Part shown: positions 12,218-27,200 of the stretch, piece by piece
Layout of the letters: each line of letters begins with the position of its first letter
Numbering within the stretch: position 1 is the first letter of the stretch
Assembly (NCBI GenBank): GCA_030159075.1
Contig: BROG01001194.1
Span: forward strand, 1-64,000
Length of the DNA stretch: 64,000 nucleotides
Source of the DNA: Atrina japonica
Taxonomy: Eukaryota > Mollusca > Bivalvia > Pterioida > Pinnidae
Direction of reading: 5' to 3'
Made by a program: the position numbers and the translations under genes
The notes under the pieces: model-generated
The model's input: the letters and a program-made list of their open reading frames with translations, nothing else
Told to the model about the DNA's origin: nothing
Databases searched by the model: none

Positions 12218-15200
12218 GTAATGTTCAGGAATTTTTATCTAGATGCAGTTGTTCTTCTGAGCCTACAGTTAAAAAAAATAAATGATTGTTTGATGTGTCC
12301 TAACCAAACCATTTCTTAAAAAGTCAATTACTATACAGTAAAACCTGCTTTAGAGACCACCTGGTCATAAAGATCAATTTTTGCTGTCCCCAATAATACC
12401 ATTTATGTACAAATCAATCTCTATATAAAGACCACCTCCCTATATAAAGATCAGTTTTCTTGTGTCCCCAAGGAGGTTGTTATATACAAGTTTCACTGTA
12501 ATCAATTTTGCCCACTTATTTTTTTCCTTGAATTTAAGAAAATGTGAATATCATACAGATCTACACAATGTGTCATATTTTGTATGAATTTTCAAAAACT
12601 TGTTGAATTGCATATACAATGTGACCTAGCTGGCTAAGTATGTATTGTACCTGCTTTCGTCTTAATTTTTTAGGAAGAATGGAACACAGAGCAGAATCTA
12701 TATATGTATATGTACATGTAGAACTGACAGTGTTACATATCTAGCCATCTAGAAGGTTATGTTAAAATGAAGCATATTTTTTTTATTTATTACATATGAT
12801 TTGCTTGAAAATACTTCTTAGTCACATTTATGTCCATTTGTGTAAACCAGGAAATTCGAATTATCTTGCCTTAGAAACAAACAGGTATTAGAAAAATCTT
12901 GTCTCTGCGACAGAAAATTGCTGATATAAAAATAATTTTGTCTCAGAAAGTAAAATAAAAAATTAGAATTATCTTTTCTCTTAGATGTGTTCAAATGAGA
13001 CAATAAAATCCTACATGTAGGTCCTGTGTTGCAGTAGCTGTTGGCACATTAAAGAACCCTTACTGCTCAATGGCCATAACTGTCATAAGTGCCATATGAG
13101 TGAAAGATTCTTGAGTGGGATGTTAAACAACAATACAACAACAACAACAACAACGACAATCTCTTAGATGTGACAGTTACCAGTGTTGGAATTATGGTGT
13201 CTAAGAGACATGTTTTAGAATTATTTTGTCTCAGAGACAGAAACTGAGAAAGTTACAGATATTGGAATTATCTTTTCCCTGAGACAAGGCAGTTTTCGCT
13301 ATTGGAATTATGCTGTCTTAGTTATAGATATTAGAAGTATTTTGTCTCTGAGACAGAAACTGAGAAAATTACAGGTGTTTGAATTATCTTAGAGACAAAT
13401 TAAAGATTCTTTTAATAGATCATGTCCCAATCAATGATCTTTTTCTGCATTGTTCTTCAGAAATTCACAATATTTAAGTTTTCATAATAGTATAACTCAG
13501 AACCTCATGTACACAATTTAACTAGAATAATAAATTGTCCATATATAAACAGTATCCCAGAGACATTTTAAAGTTGGAGTACAGGGAAGAATTTGCTGTA
13601 AGAGGCTGCCATTATGATGTCAGAAAGGTATATATTTAAATAACAAGTAATATTATTTTCATTATGTATCTGTAATTTTTCATAAACTAAAACGTTAATG
13701 AACTCATTAAGGTTTATTATAGTTTGGTTTATATTATATTGTCTGATTCACATAACTTTGTGGTGTTGAGCAACCATTTGATTATCATATGGTCTGTTCT
13801 ATTTATAGATTGGTTATGACAGGTTTGACAGAAAAGTATATGGATTTTACTGTAGTTCATGTAACTTTAGTAGAGGTGAAACTCTAGAAATCATTATTAC
13901 AATGTTATGACTTCTATGATGTATTTGATCAATATTTAAACATTAAATTTATTCTACATGTGTCACATATGTATTCCTTACTTTACCTTAAATTACACTA
14001 AGCATTTCTCATTTCCCAGAAATGTATAGATATATTCTGATTTTGTGTACTTCTCCTATAAGTATGTATGTAGACACTTAAACATAAAAAAATGAATGAT
14101 AAGTTCACACAAAAATTAAATCTTGGGTTTGCTACATATACGTGACAATCTCATTAATTTGTAGAAAAGTATCTTTAACAAGTATTCTCAATAAGTTTAA
14201 GAGTAGGAAGTGAATTTGATGATAGTAGGAGGCTTCAATGCTATAGGCATTACTGGAACCCCATAGACATCTGAAGACTAGGGGAGTCTAGGGGGCATGC
14301 CCCTCTCTCTCAATGTGAATGGAAATTTTGATTTTTGGATGCTCTCAGATGCTATTTCCTGCATTCAGGATTGAAAATAAGACAGCTAGAAATTCAAAAT
14401 TTAATGTCCAAATAACATAAAACAAATTTCAGAAGAGGTGTTTTAGATATAAAATTTAATTCCAAAAAAGAGTCAACTTAATTCTTTAAAAAATGTCACT
14501 ATATTTTATTTTACAGTTACTTGTAAATAAATTAATGAAAGTTTAGTTTTAAATACAGTAGATTTATTTGATAGAACACAAATAAACTCATTTTTAAATA
14601 ATTTTTGTGTGAATCCCAATTCTTTTCTTCTTAAAAAAATTGGCTCATAAATTCAGCCTCCTAACTAAAGTATGTTTTATGTCGCTTCATATTTTCCGGT
14701 ACCGACTACAGTTTCAGAGTTTATAATCACCAAACCTAGGTACTTTTCGCAATGTTTCTCAACTGTTCATTTGCTAGCTTTTGTATCATTGCGGGGGATG
14801 AAAATTTCACAATCTCATTGAAAGAGTGATTGACTGATTAGGAGACTGAAGCGAAGTATTTATATCACAGATAAAACAAACTTTATTGTTTATATTTGAA
14901 GGAGTATTGCTTTAACATACCTACTACTTAGTATATGCCAGGCCAAAAAGCAAACCCTATCGCGATGTTGAAAAATAGAATTTTCTTAGCCTGCTCTATT
15001 ACGTACAATGAAGGTTTATCAATAAGCCTAGGTTAGATATCGTAATTTTTATATTCTGATAAATTTGTTATTGGTGTACAAATCATTCACAGTCTATTAT
15101 AAAGAAACAATAAAAGACAGGTATTTGTGTGCTGAAGTGTTGATATTTTTGGTAAAAAAAAAAATTGAGATTGAAAGAAATAGCCTTCTATTTATTGTGA

Positions 15201-18200
15201 AGTAGACAATGAGAAATCGCCGGGTGCCGGCTCTTATTGAGAACTCTGCTTTAAGGAGAAGTTCCTCTATGTACAGCTTATAATTAGGTCCGGTGGAGTT
15301 GTGCAGCGCTAGTTTCGATGACATACACCTCTTGTGCTCCAGAAAATTATCCCATTATTTTCAGAAGACTCATCCAAAAAAGAGAACTAGGAAGTATACC
15401 TACTAAACGTATTTCTACACTTAAGGTTATGATATTTATCTTTTTACCAAAAGAATTGAGATATCACTCAAATCAGTTATGCCATGACGTAATGTTTTGA
15501 CTGACAAGGTCTATGAATAATCAAGCGACAGGAACTAGGTGAAGCCACTCAATGGAAACGTCATCGAAAACAAGTGGTTAAAATTAAAATAAGAAATACC
15601 ATCCAAATGAAAAATCATATTTACAATTAAAAGAGCATAAATTGTAATTTAAGAGATTCATTTTAGATAAACGGTCTGACGAGATTAATTTATCCAAATG
15701 AAGCATGCGTAATGATCGGCTGCAAGCCTCTTGTGATTGTGACCTGATGCATTTGATATATATACAAATGAGAATGGACCTCCATACTTATAGGACCTTG
15801 TTATAAACTGTAAACAAACCAATTGTATTCACTGTGCAACTCCACCAAACATGGCGACAGCCTTTAAAAACGGCAAGTTGGTATTTATTTGCAGTTACAT
15901 ATTAGTGTTAAAAACCTAATTTTAAAATTATTTTTTATATGTTTAAATGTAAGGTAATCTTTTGTTCTGACGAAATTGTGAATGTGGTTTTAACTATGTA
16001 AATTGAATGATAAACGCTAACATGTAAGTGCACAACTCCACCAGGCAGCATCATATATTTATGCTGTCCATATGACTAAAATGATGCCACACTTCATGAT
16101 ACATATATTTGTGCTATATTTATAATAAAATGATGCCACACTTCATGATACATATATTTGTGCTATATTTATAATAAAATGATGCCACACTTCATGATAC
16201 ATATATTTGTGCTATATTTACAATAAAATGATGCCACACTTCATGATACATATATTTGTGCTATATTTATAATAAAATGATGCCACACTTCATGATACAT
16301 ATATTTGTGCTATATTTATAATAAAATGATGCCACACTTCATGATACATATATTTGTGCTATATTTATAATAAAATGATGCCACACTTCATGATACATAT
16401 ATTTGTGCTATATTTATAATAAAATGATGCCACACTTCATGATACATATATTTGTGCTATATTTATAATAAAATGATGCCACACTTCATGATACATATAT
16501 TTGTGCTATATCTATAATAAAATGATGCCACACTTCATGATACATATATTTGTGCTATATTTATATTAAAATGATGCCACACTGCATGATATATATTTGT
16601 GCTGTACATATGACCAAATATTCAAACACTGGTTCTGATATCATATTGACATTAGTTTCAGCTCAGCAGTTTAGACCTCATTTTATACAGACTACAGCTA
16701 ATTGTCTGAAGATTTTCTGTTGTTACAAAGATCATATAGACAATACTGTAGCCTGTATATACGGTACATAAACAAAACTACACATGTTTCTATCTGTATC
16801 ATCAGACTACACAAGATCGTTGTAGCAAAATGATTCAACGAGACCGTAACTTTACTCGAATCCTTCTGCTACAAAGATCAAGTGTAGTCTGATGATACAG
16901 AGAGAAAGATAGGTGTGGTTTTGTATTTATTACATGCCCCTTATTCATTTAATTGTTTACACAAATTTTATATTTAATCCTCTTTTGGCATTCAGACCAC
17001 AGGGGAATATATACTAACCCCAAAACACTGTGTCATGAATGTGACATTAATGATGTCATCAAATACTTTAGATTAATGGAATTCCATTTAGAAAAGTCGT
17101 TCCATATCCAACTGCAGTGCACTACAATGTTACATTTTGCACAGGTGTTTTGAACTCTGTATTATAACTGTAAGATTACACATGTATGTAATATACATAT
17201 ATATTGAAATTTTTTTCCAATCAATACCAGTTTACACCAGTTTAATTCAAAGTGAGTAACATGACAATATATGGTGGATTCTCCATTTTGACTGTCTTTT
17301 GCATCTGTTTCGTGGACAATTTTCAACCATGGTTAAAGTGATATTCTTCTTTTACAGGGATTATTAATGAAGTTGGATTCCTTCCACAATATACAGTTAG
17401 GTACAGTCTACAGGTATGTTTATATGTATTGATACATGTATATAACAAGAAATGTGTCATAATTCTTTGGGATTGCTTTGCAAGTGACAAGTTCTTGGTT
17501 AAAATCATACCTGAGATATCTGTTAAAAAAGGTAGTGATTGTATGTTCCCCATGTACTTAAGTCAGAGGTCCTTTGTTTGACACTTCCAACAGAGGCCAC
17601 ATGTCATTAATGGGGCACATTAGAGAATCCACTGCATTTTGACATAAGTCAATAGAACAGGTCAATATTTGTGACACTTCACCACTAACTTGTGGTGTGT
17701 CCTTTTAGATGATAAATTCATAATGTCATAAGACAACAGAAAAATAAGACTATCACAATGTTACCAGGAATTCTTCGCTTGCATGGAGATATCACCAGCT
17801 TTAGGTCAAGTGCCATCAGTTTTGCCCTGTACTTTGGACTAACACCAGTGCAGTTTGGGTTCTTTGAGGACCTCTGTTGTAAGTCTTATTCCAAAGAGCC
17901 AAGACTTCCACTTGGTATGTATGAATTATTTACTTGTATGGATATATCACTAGCTAAGGCATCTTTATGCCAAGTGCCTTTAATTTTGCCCTGTACTTTG
18001 GACTAACACCAGGGCAGTTTGGGTTCTTTGAGGACCTATGTTTTAAGTCTCATTCCAAACAGCCAAGACTTCCACTTAATATGCCGTGTACTTAGTGATG
18101 AAACAGCCACAACCATTTTTAAAGTTTTTGGTATTACATGGTACTGGGAATCCAATCTGAAACTTTCTGCTTGTCGTCATCAGTAAATGTCTCAATGTAT

Positions 18201-21200
18201 TGCTCTGTATTGAACTTAATACAACAGATTTTTCAGTGCACTTGATGACAAGATTGAATTGACTTTTGTCCATAAACTTGCAAATTTACCAGACTAGATT
18301 ATTCTTGTTCTAGCCAATGTTTTCAGATTTAATTCCTCAGATTATCACGTTCTTGGGTCAAGACTTTAAATTAGAGTGGTGTTGTTGAAGTTAGACCTGT
18401 TTTATCCCTTTTCCTTATATCAGACTGAACTTTATCACTCAGTTTAAAGTCATACTTGAAGACTAGTCTCTCTTATAAAGTGATACTGTTTATTTATATG
18501 TTATTAACTAGGCATGAAAAATAGGTTTTATCATTGTTCACAGAAGATATAAATGTGTACTCTTTGCTCAGGGCATCTACATTGCTCAGTGTTACTAAAA
18601 GTCATATAAGGTCTAATTTTGATTCTTTTCACATGTGTAATAAGTGACAAATTATCTGTCTCTGTCAGGACTTACACTTAGGACATCAGCTTTACTGGTC
18701 TTGCTCCTCTACTGACCAAGCTTAAAGGGGCATCCCAAAAAAATATTGATTTTTTGTCTACTTTTACTACTTGTGCTTGATGTAAAATAACATTCCTATA
18801 TATTTTGTGAAAATAAGGTCAGGTCCAGTGTGGTATGCATATACAAATAGTAATGTTGAGTTAATCAATTGTAATTGTAAAAGTGCCAAATTTGGGTTTC
18901 TCAAGCAATTTTCACAAAATAAATAGGAATTTAAAGAATTTTATGTCTGTGTATAGCTCTCTTTTGTTATTGTGTACCAACGTAAGTAGTAAAAAGCATG
19001 CCCATGTAAGTTAGTAGAAGCACCATATGTCTACACTAGCACATAAGTATAAATTATATCAGGTAAATTACTACATATTTCAGAGGTACTCAGCAGTTAA
19101 GTGATGCTGCAGTACTTGCTTTGTATGATGGCACACATGTTCCTCTGGTGGATATGAATACATTCTATGGCACAGTAAGTGGTACAGCTTCTGTATATTA
19201 CATAAAACATTTGTTTTTCTTACATTTGGAAATAATTTTCTGTAATGAATAAGTAAATGTTTGAGGGACAGGGACAGTGAACTGATTGGAAAATTTCTGT
19301 TCATTGATACATATAAATATATAAGTCACTCTTTTTATGTGGAATATTGTGACATTATTGAGATAGAGTATTCAGGATTACTGATTGATAGTTGATATTT
19401 ATTGTTTATGGTAAGATTAGAACACATCTTGCTCATTACACGTACAATTTGGTCTCTCCCATTCTTTTATTTTGTTCATGTTTTTACAATAGGGACCAAT
19501 GTATCAGCTGGTTGACCTTTTTGCACCTCCAGAAATGACATTGCTGTCTTGTGTTACTGATGTGAGTATTAAGTAGATTTTGTTATCTAATTCATCTTTG
19601 CTGTTAAGAATAGAAACAAACATTTCTCTTGTTTTTCCATTGGCTAAAAAGAACTCATTGTACATCACCTGATGTCACATGTTGGATATTTCAAAGTTAG
19701 TGATAAATTGTTGCATGAAACCAGTTGATTACATCTGTACCTCTGAAATTGTCAGACTTTTAGGTTTCTTTATTCATGAATGCTTTATAATTAATTTTAC
19801 TACAGATCAATGTAACATAAAACTGTGATAATGATAGTTATATACCTAAGAAACATGTATCTCTAAATGTAACCTCTGATGACTGTACGATATAAATCCA
19901 GAGAATATGCAGAGGAACTATTGACTTCAGAGAAATTCATTCTACCTGTTCTACTTTTGTTAAAGTATAGAGATGATTTTGACTTCTTAATCATGTGATA
20001 GAATATTTCAGACATATATTATTGTATAATTTTAAATCATCAATATTTTGCATTAAATTATAATCTAAAATTCATCAATTCATCAATTACGAATTTAAGA
20101 AAATAATTTTGATGCCAGATCTGTTAATTTAGTTTGGAACATAGTTTTTTTCTGTCTTCCTGTCCATCCACTTTTAATCTGTCTTCATTTGTATCCATAC
20201 TCCCCATTACTTAAAAATGAAACAAGACAATCTTTATATTCAGTCAGTCAGGCTGTTCAATCTCTTGTTTCATTTAAGATCTAACTTGTATATTTGGTAA
20301 AAATAAAATGTATCTCACTTGACATCAGGTTCTTTTTGAAACAATATATTTGCTTATTTAATCAATGTTAATTATTGTTCTTTATGGAGCTTGACATCAT
20401 TTTAGGGGGTATATGTGATTAAAACATCTTGTTTCAGTTTTGACTTCAGTTGGATTTTCTTTTTCAGTTCTTTTTAGAAAACAACATACCATATGATCCA
20501 GAGTATGTATTTCATGATGTCCGTGTAAGTAACCTTTTGTTACTTTAAATTACTTCTGTGTTGATGTGTAAAACAATGATTGCACTCAATATTGTATCTG
20601 GTTTTAGGTTTTTTAAGTTATCATCTTATCTGAGATGGAATTGTGGTATTTCAAGAGAGGTCATTATAAAAGGAGTAGTTACTCAAGCCCCATTCTGAAT
20701 ACATATATACCCTTTAATGAGGGTTTCCATGATCGTATATTCTCAAGACAGGTTCCACTATATTTTACTTTAGGAAAGTAAATTTTAAAATGTTTAAGAA
20801 ATTGATTTGTTCTTGGATTCCATTACTTGCATATTTATAGGTTTGTATCAATGTATTTTATAATGATTGTTCTTAAAATATACAATAACATTACTAATGA
20901 CACACAACCTTGATAAAGGCCATATGACTAAGGAAGAATAACAGTTAACATAATCATAATGAGAAAGTGCCACATCATTTTTACTGGTAAAAATGGTTTT
21001 AGCAACTGATTTTGTTTTCTTGTCTTTTCTTTGTTCATAGTCTGCAGTGCAGGGAGTACATAGCTCAGGTGTGCTTCACCAGAGCATCATGGGAGATCTA
21101 GGTAGGCCTACTGTAATTATCTTTTGCATATATTTCATTATTGCTCATACATCACACAGGACACTACAACAGTGGTTAAGGCCAGTTTTAAAGGTAAGCT

Positions 21201-24200
21201 CTTGGCCTTTGTTAGCTATTTGTTACATACAACAGTGGTTAAGGCCAGTTTTAAATGTTAGCTCTTGGCCTTTGTTAGCTATTTGTTACGTACAACAGTG
21301 GTTAAGGCCAGTTTTTAATGTTAGCTCTTGGCCTTTGTTAGCTATTTGTTACGTACAACAGTGGTTAAGGCCAGTTTTAAATGTTAGCTCTTGGCCTTTG
21401 TTAGCTATTTGTTACGTACAACAGTGGTTAAGGCCAGTTTTAAATGTGAGCTCTTGGCCTTTGTTAGCTATTTGTTACGTACAACAGTGGTTAAGGCCAG
21501 TTTTAAATGTGAGCTCTTGGCCTTTGTTAGCTATTTGTTACGTACAACAGTGGTTAAGGCCAGTTTTAAATGTTAGCTCTTGGCCTTTGTTAGCTATTTG
21601 TTACGTAAAACAGTGGTTAAGGCCAGTTTTAAAGGTTAGCTCTTGGCCTTTGTTAGCTATTTGTTACGTACAACAGTGGTTAAGGCCAGTTTTAAAGGTT
21701 AGCTCTTGGCCTTTGTTAGCTATTTGTTACATACAACAGTGGTTAAGGCCAGTTTTAAAGGTTAGCTCTTGGCCTTTGTTAGCTATTTGTTACGTACAAC
21801 AGTGGTTAAGGTCAGTTTTAAATGTTAGCTCTTGGCCTTTGTTAGCTATTTGTTACGTACAACAGTGGTTAAGGCCAGCTTTGAATGTTAACTCTTGGCC
21901 TTTGTTAGCTATTTGTTATGTACAACACTGGTTAAGGCCAGTTTTAAATGTTAGCTCTTGGCCTTTGTTAGCTATTTGTTACGTACAACAGTGGTTAAGG
22001 CCAGCTTTAAATGTTAGCTCTTGGCCTTTGTTAGCTATTTGTTACGTACAACAATGGTTAAGGCCAGTTTTAAATGTAAGCTCTTGGCCTTTGTTAGCTA
22101 TTTGTTACATACAACAGTGGTTAAGGCCAGTTGTAAATGTAAGCTCTTGGCCTTTGTTAGCTATTTGTTACGTACAACAGTGGTTAAGGCCAGTCTTAAA
22201 TGTGAGCTCTTGACCTTTGTTAGCTATTTGTTACGTTCAACAGTGGTTAAGGTCAGTTTTAAATGTGAGCTCTTGGCCTTTGTTAGCTATTTTGTTGCGT
22301 ACAACGGTGGTTAAGGCCAGTTTCAAATGTTAGCTCTTGGCCTTTGTTAGCTATTTGTTGCGTACAACAGTGGTTAAGGCCAGTTTCAAATGTTAGCTCT
22401 TGGCCTTTGTTAGCTATTTTTTACGTACATGAGGTATGTTTATGTCTGGAGGAAAATGCAGTTTTAACCTTTGGTATTTGTTACCATAGAAGAACAGGCC
22501 AGTTTTTAATGTTAGCTCTTGGCCTTTGTTAGCTATTTGTTACGTACAACAGTGGTTAAGGCCAGTTTTAAATGTTAGCTCTTGGCCTTTGTTAGCTATT
22601 TGTTACGTACAACAGTGGTTAAGGCCAGTTTTAAATGTGAGCTCTTGGCCTTTGTTAGCTATTTGTTACGTACAACAGTGGTTAAGGCCAGTTTTAAATG
22701 TGAGCTCTTGGCCTTTGTTAGCTATTTGTTACGTACAACAGTGGTTAAGGCCAGTTTTAAATGTTAGCTCTTGGCCTTTGTTAGCTATTTGTTACGTAAA
22801 ACAGTGGTTAAGGCCAGTTTTAAAGGTTAGCTCTTGGCCTTTGTTAGCTATTTGTTACGTACAACAGTGGTTAAGGCCAGTTTTAAAGGTTAGCTCTTGG
22901 CCTTTGTTAGCTATTTGTTACATACAACAGTGGTTAAGGCCAGTTTTAAAGGTTAGCTCTTGGCCTTTGTTAGCTATTTGTTACGTACAACAGTGGTTAA
23001 GGTCAGTTTTAAATGTTAGCTCTTGGCCTTTGTTAGCTATTTGTTACGTACAACAGTGGTTAAGGCCAGCTTTGAATGTTAACTCTTGGCCTTTGTTAGC
23101 TATTTGTTATGTACAACAGTGGTTAAGGCCAGTTGTAAATGTAAGCTCTTGGCCTTTGTTAGCTATTTGTTACGTACAACAGTGGTTAAGGCCAGTCTTA
23201 AATGTGAGCTCTTGACCTTTGTTAGCTATTTGTTACGTTCAACAGTGGTTAAGGTCAGTTTTAAATGTGAGCTCTTGGCCTTTGTTAGCTATTTTGTTGC
23301 GTACAACGGTGGTTAAGGCCAGTTTCAAATGTTAGCTCTTGGCCTTTGTTAGCTATTTGTTGCGTACAACAGTGGTTAAGGCCAGTTTCAAATGTTAGCT
23401 CTTGGCCTTTGTTAGCTATTTTTTACGTACATGAGGTATGTTTATGTCTGGAGGAAAATGCAGTTTTAACCTTTGGTATTTGTTACCATAGAAGAAAACT
23501 CAGATGAAAATGTTTATATGATTTGTGTCACATGTGGACCCGAAACAACAGAATAATATGAGAATATAACATCCCACTCAGTATACAATTAATATAAATG
23601 TAGTGTTCTACATATTACTTTAATATACAGGTCATAGTGGATAAAATTATTTAATGTATTATATTTACATTTCCTGCAGCAGTCTCCCATTGACTCATTG
23701 TTAATCTAGATGGCATTTATGTAATTTATATCAAGATGAGACAGATGACATAAGATGGGGGATTCAATTTGCATTATTTTGTTCTTCAATATGAAAACTA
23801 TAATATGTAAATATAACTGTAGCTTGTGTCATTCAATTTATCTGTCCCCCGAAAGGCATCCATCAATAAATGCACTTTGACAAGCATTCATTTCATACAT
23901 GTGATTCTTCTGGCGGGAAAAAAATCTGCCAATTTTTAGGGTCCCTTACACCCCTCCCGTCATGTTTCCGAATCTTTCTTTATCGAAAATTTCATGTACC
24001 GAAAAAATAAATGTGACAAACATGTAAACTCCTCATAATTACTGATCAGCAAATGTCTGGTTATCAATCGGTTAACACTTTTACAGGTAAATAGCCTGTG
24101 GGAATGCTAATTATTGAGGGTGTTAATGATTATATAACACCATCCCGTCTACTGATTGGCAGATTGGTGATAAAACTAGGTCAAAGTGAATGTATGTATG

Positions 24201-27200
24201 TCATGTGACATACGCTTGGATCATCGATGATTAGAAGCATGATTCCAGCCATCAAAAGTAGTTATTACAACATCTCACAGACTCAAAAGATAGTTGTAAT
24301 TTACTTCAACTAAAGAAATTGACTAAAAAAAATATCATTTTATTTATAATCAAGCATGCAAAGCATTTACCTCAAGGTCTAAATTGTCACAAAGCACTTG
24401 TATTGGTAGATGTATTTCTGGAAGTAGTATAAGAAACAGAAACGGATCAGACTGCTATTTAAATTATGGAAACTTATTTTTATTTTATTATAAACAAAAT
24501 TGTTATTTTTTATTCAACTGGTATGTGTATAAACTTGAAAAATATTAAAAAGAAATTCAGTTGGCTAAATAATTGAACAAAACAAGGAAATGAATCAAGT
24601 AATAACATGCAAAAAAAAAAAAAATGACAACAAAATGTCGATAAAAATGTCAATTAAAAATCTCCAGTTTTTATTCCAAATCTCCAGCTAAAAAATTAAA
24701 AATCTCAAGTTGTGACAAAGCAGTTAAACTGATTTTTATCACATGTATGTCATTTATTAAGTGTATGAAGAATCCCTCGAAATATTTTGTCCATCGGAGC
24801 TATATATCCAAGATTAATTTCTTACAGAAACTATACATACTGGACCAAAAACCAGGTGCTAGATTTGACATTGTACATGTTGTATAAAATTTGTTGATGT
24901 ATTTTACAGCTGCCTATCTGGAAAAAGGACCTGAAGTAAAACTTATGTTGGAAAACCTTGTTCAGAACAACAAAAGGTTATTCCTCATAACTAACAGTGG
25001 TTTCCCATTTGTGTGAGTATACTGTTAATAGTAAACCTTTATGTTCAGACATTTAATGTTAATATGGCATATACATGGTATATGGAGCTGTACACCTACA
25101 GCACTAACACATGTAACTTGTGTTTTATAGTTTTTGTCATTCAAGTTAGACATGGACAACGTTTCTAAAGTGAAAAAAACTTGAATGACCATAAATATGA
25201 TAAATATGATGACTGATTATTTTTCAGAAAATTGACTATGTATGTTGATACATTATCAGAACCTGTCAGTGATAACAGTACTATTGAGACATTTGTATAT
25301 AGTAAATTGTACTCTTTCAGGCATTTTTTCTGTCAGTTTTGGAAAATGCCATTGGCAACACAATTTGGAATGTTTTAAATGTGAATTTGTGTATGGGAAA
25401 TATAATTTGCAGACATGTTTATCTAAATATCATGAAATCTCTTTTCTAAATGCATTTTCCCTTGCATTAATTTATTTTTCTGTATGTACACCAAATTAAA
25501 AAAAACTCATGTATTTGAATTGGGAATGGGGCTAATGTTCACCCCATGGAAACCATAGAAAATGGCCTGTATTGTGAATGTAGGAAATAATACTATAGGG
25601 GGGGGAAGGAGACTTCAGCTAGGTTTTCAAATACATAAATTTTATGTATGAATTTGTCATATATACTGATATAATAGTCCACCGTGGGAAGTTTCATATT
25701 ACAAGGTTATAGCAATATAAGACCATGCATTGTGTTATTATTTTTCGATATACCATGGTAGTGTCTATTTCCCTAGTTTGCTTTTCCTTCAGAACTTCTC
25801 TGCCTTTATCAATATTTGTTATAGAATTTTTGTCTGTTTGGTCCACAGAGCATGTATCTATGACAGCCATTAACCACCATCTTTAGGGATCATGTGTCAG
25901 CCTTATACTGTACATTGAATAGATTCATGATTATATTTAAACCAATATGTACCATTTATAACTGGAGGTGATTAACATTGCATTAATGATATACAGGAAG
26001 GTGAATCAGGATTTAACCTAGGAACAGACTTTAGAAGTTGTATGTAGATGTCTGTTATATTTGACCTATAAATGTAATATTTTATAGTAAACAAAACACA
26101 AAATAACTCTTTCCTCACTAGTCTTAGGTTTCTTTGTTTTATTGGTGTATTTATATGCCAACAATCAATAATTACCAGGGATGCTGGAATGAAGTTTATG
26201 ATTGGTTCAGATTGGATGGAGTTATTTGATGTCATAATTACCAATGCAAGAAAACCAAAGTTTTTCAATGAATCCTCTAGGTACGTAGTGTATTTTATTT
26301 TTCATAATTTGTATGTAAATGCTGTATTAGCCAGTATGTAGCGAACATAGGACTTTGGACCTACCTTTAAAATTTGCTTATATCCGGAAAGTTAAAACAT
26401 TAAAAAATGTCATTTTCACAAGATTTATAAATCTTAATATTCATGTTTTAGGTACAGATATATAGCAAGGACATACTCTTGCTGTCGCATATCGTTAAAA
26501 AAGGAATGATTCAATGTAATGATTTTGTTAGTATAATTTAGATTAAAGTGTTATATATTTATATAATGTACATACAGTGTATATATTTCATGATGTCATA
26601 TATATATATATATAAATACACATGTATAATATATATATATCTTAGGGATTGCATTGCACAAGTGCTTGTGTAGTCTAGCCTATTTGTAAATTGAAATACA
26701 TAAAAAATAAAGACAACAAGATTCATTTATTGATTTATTCACCGTCTCCATAGACATAAAATACACACATACAGAAGTAATGATGATGTTAAAATGAAAT
26801 AATGATGATATACATTGACTCATACATCGTAATTACGAATAAAAAACTTTGTTTGGCTTACCACCGACATCGAATCTCCTGCAGTAGTCCTGTGGAAAAA
26901 AATGCCCTAAGATTCTGTAGTAGTGTATTACCCTCACTCCCCTCCCTGAGTCAAATTTTAAAGTGAAAAGAGTGGGGATTATAGAAGGCTGATTACGGTA
27001 GTTATGTTCATATTCTGTTATTTTCATGCACACCTAGTATGTAAAATCATTTAATTGTCTAGACTCTCCAAATCATCATGTAGACAAATTGTTAGGAGGT
27101 ATTGCCTCATTAAAGTTTGGGCTGTCATTTCAAAACTATGATGAATAGAGAAGAGTATTCAAATACAAAAATGACAGAAAAGTACACAAAGTGACAGAGA

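Noticed and set aside
16049..16612. CRISPR-like regular repeats
   Set aside because: Units are contiguous with no unique spacers, and the genome is animal. The same applies to the other arrays.
21047..22213. A 388-codon open frame of 21-residue repeats
   Set aside because: The 63-bp period keeps all stop-free frames open; the region is intronic by the surrounding exons. Kept only as a read-through possibility.
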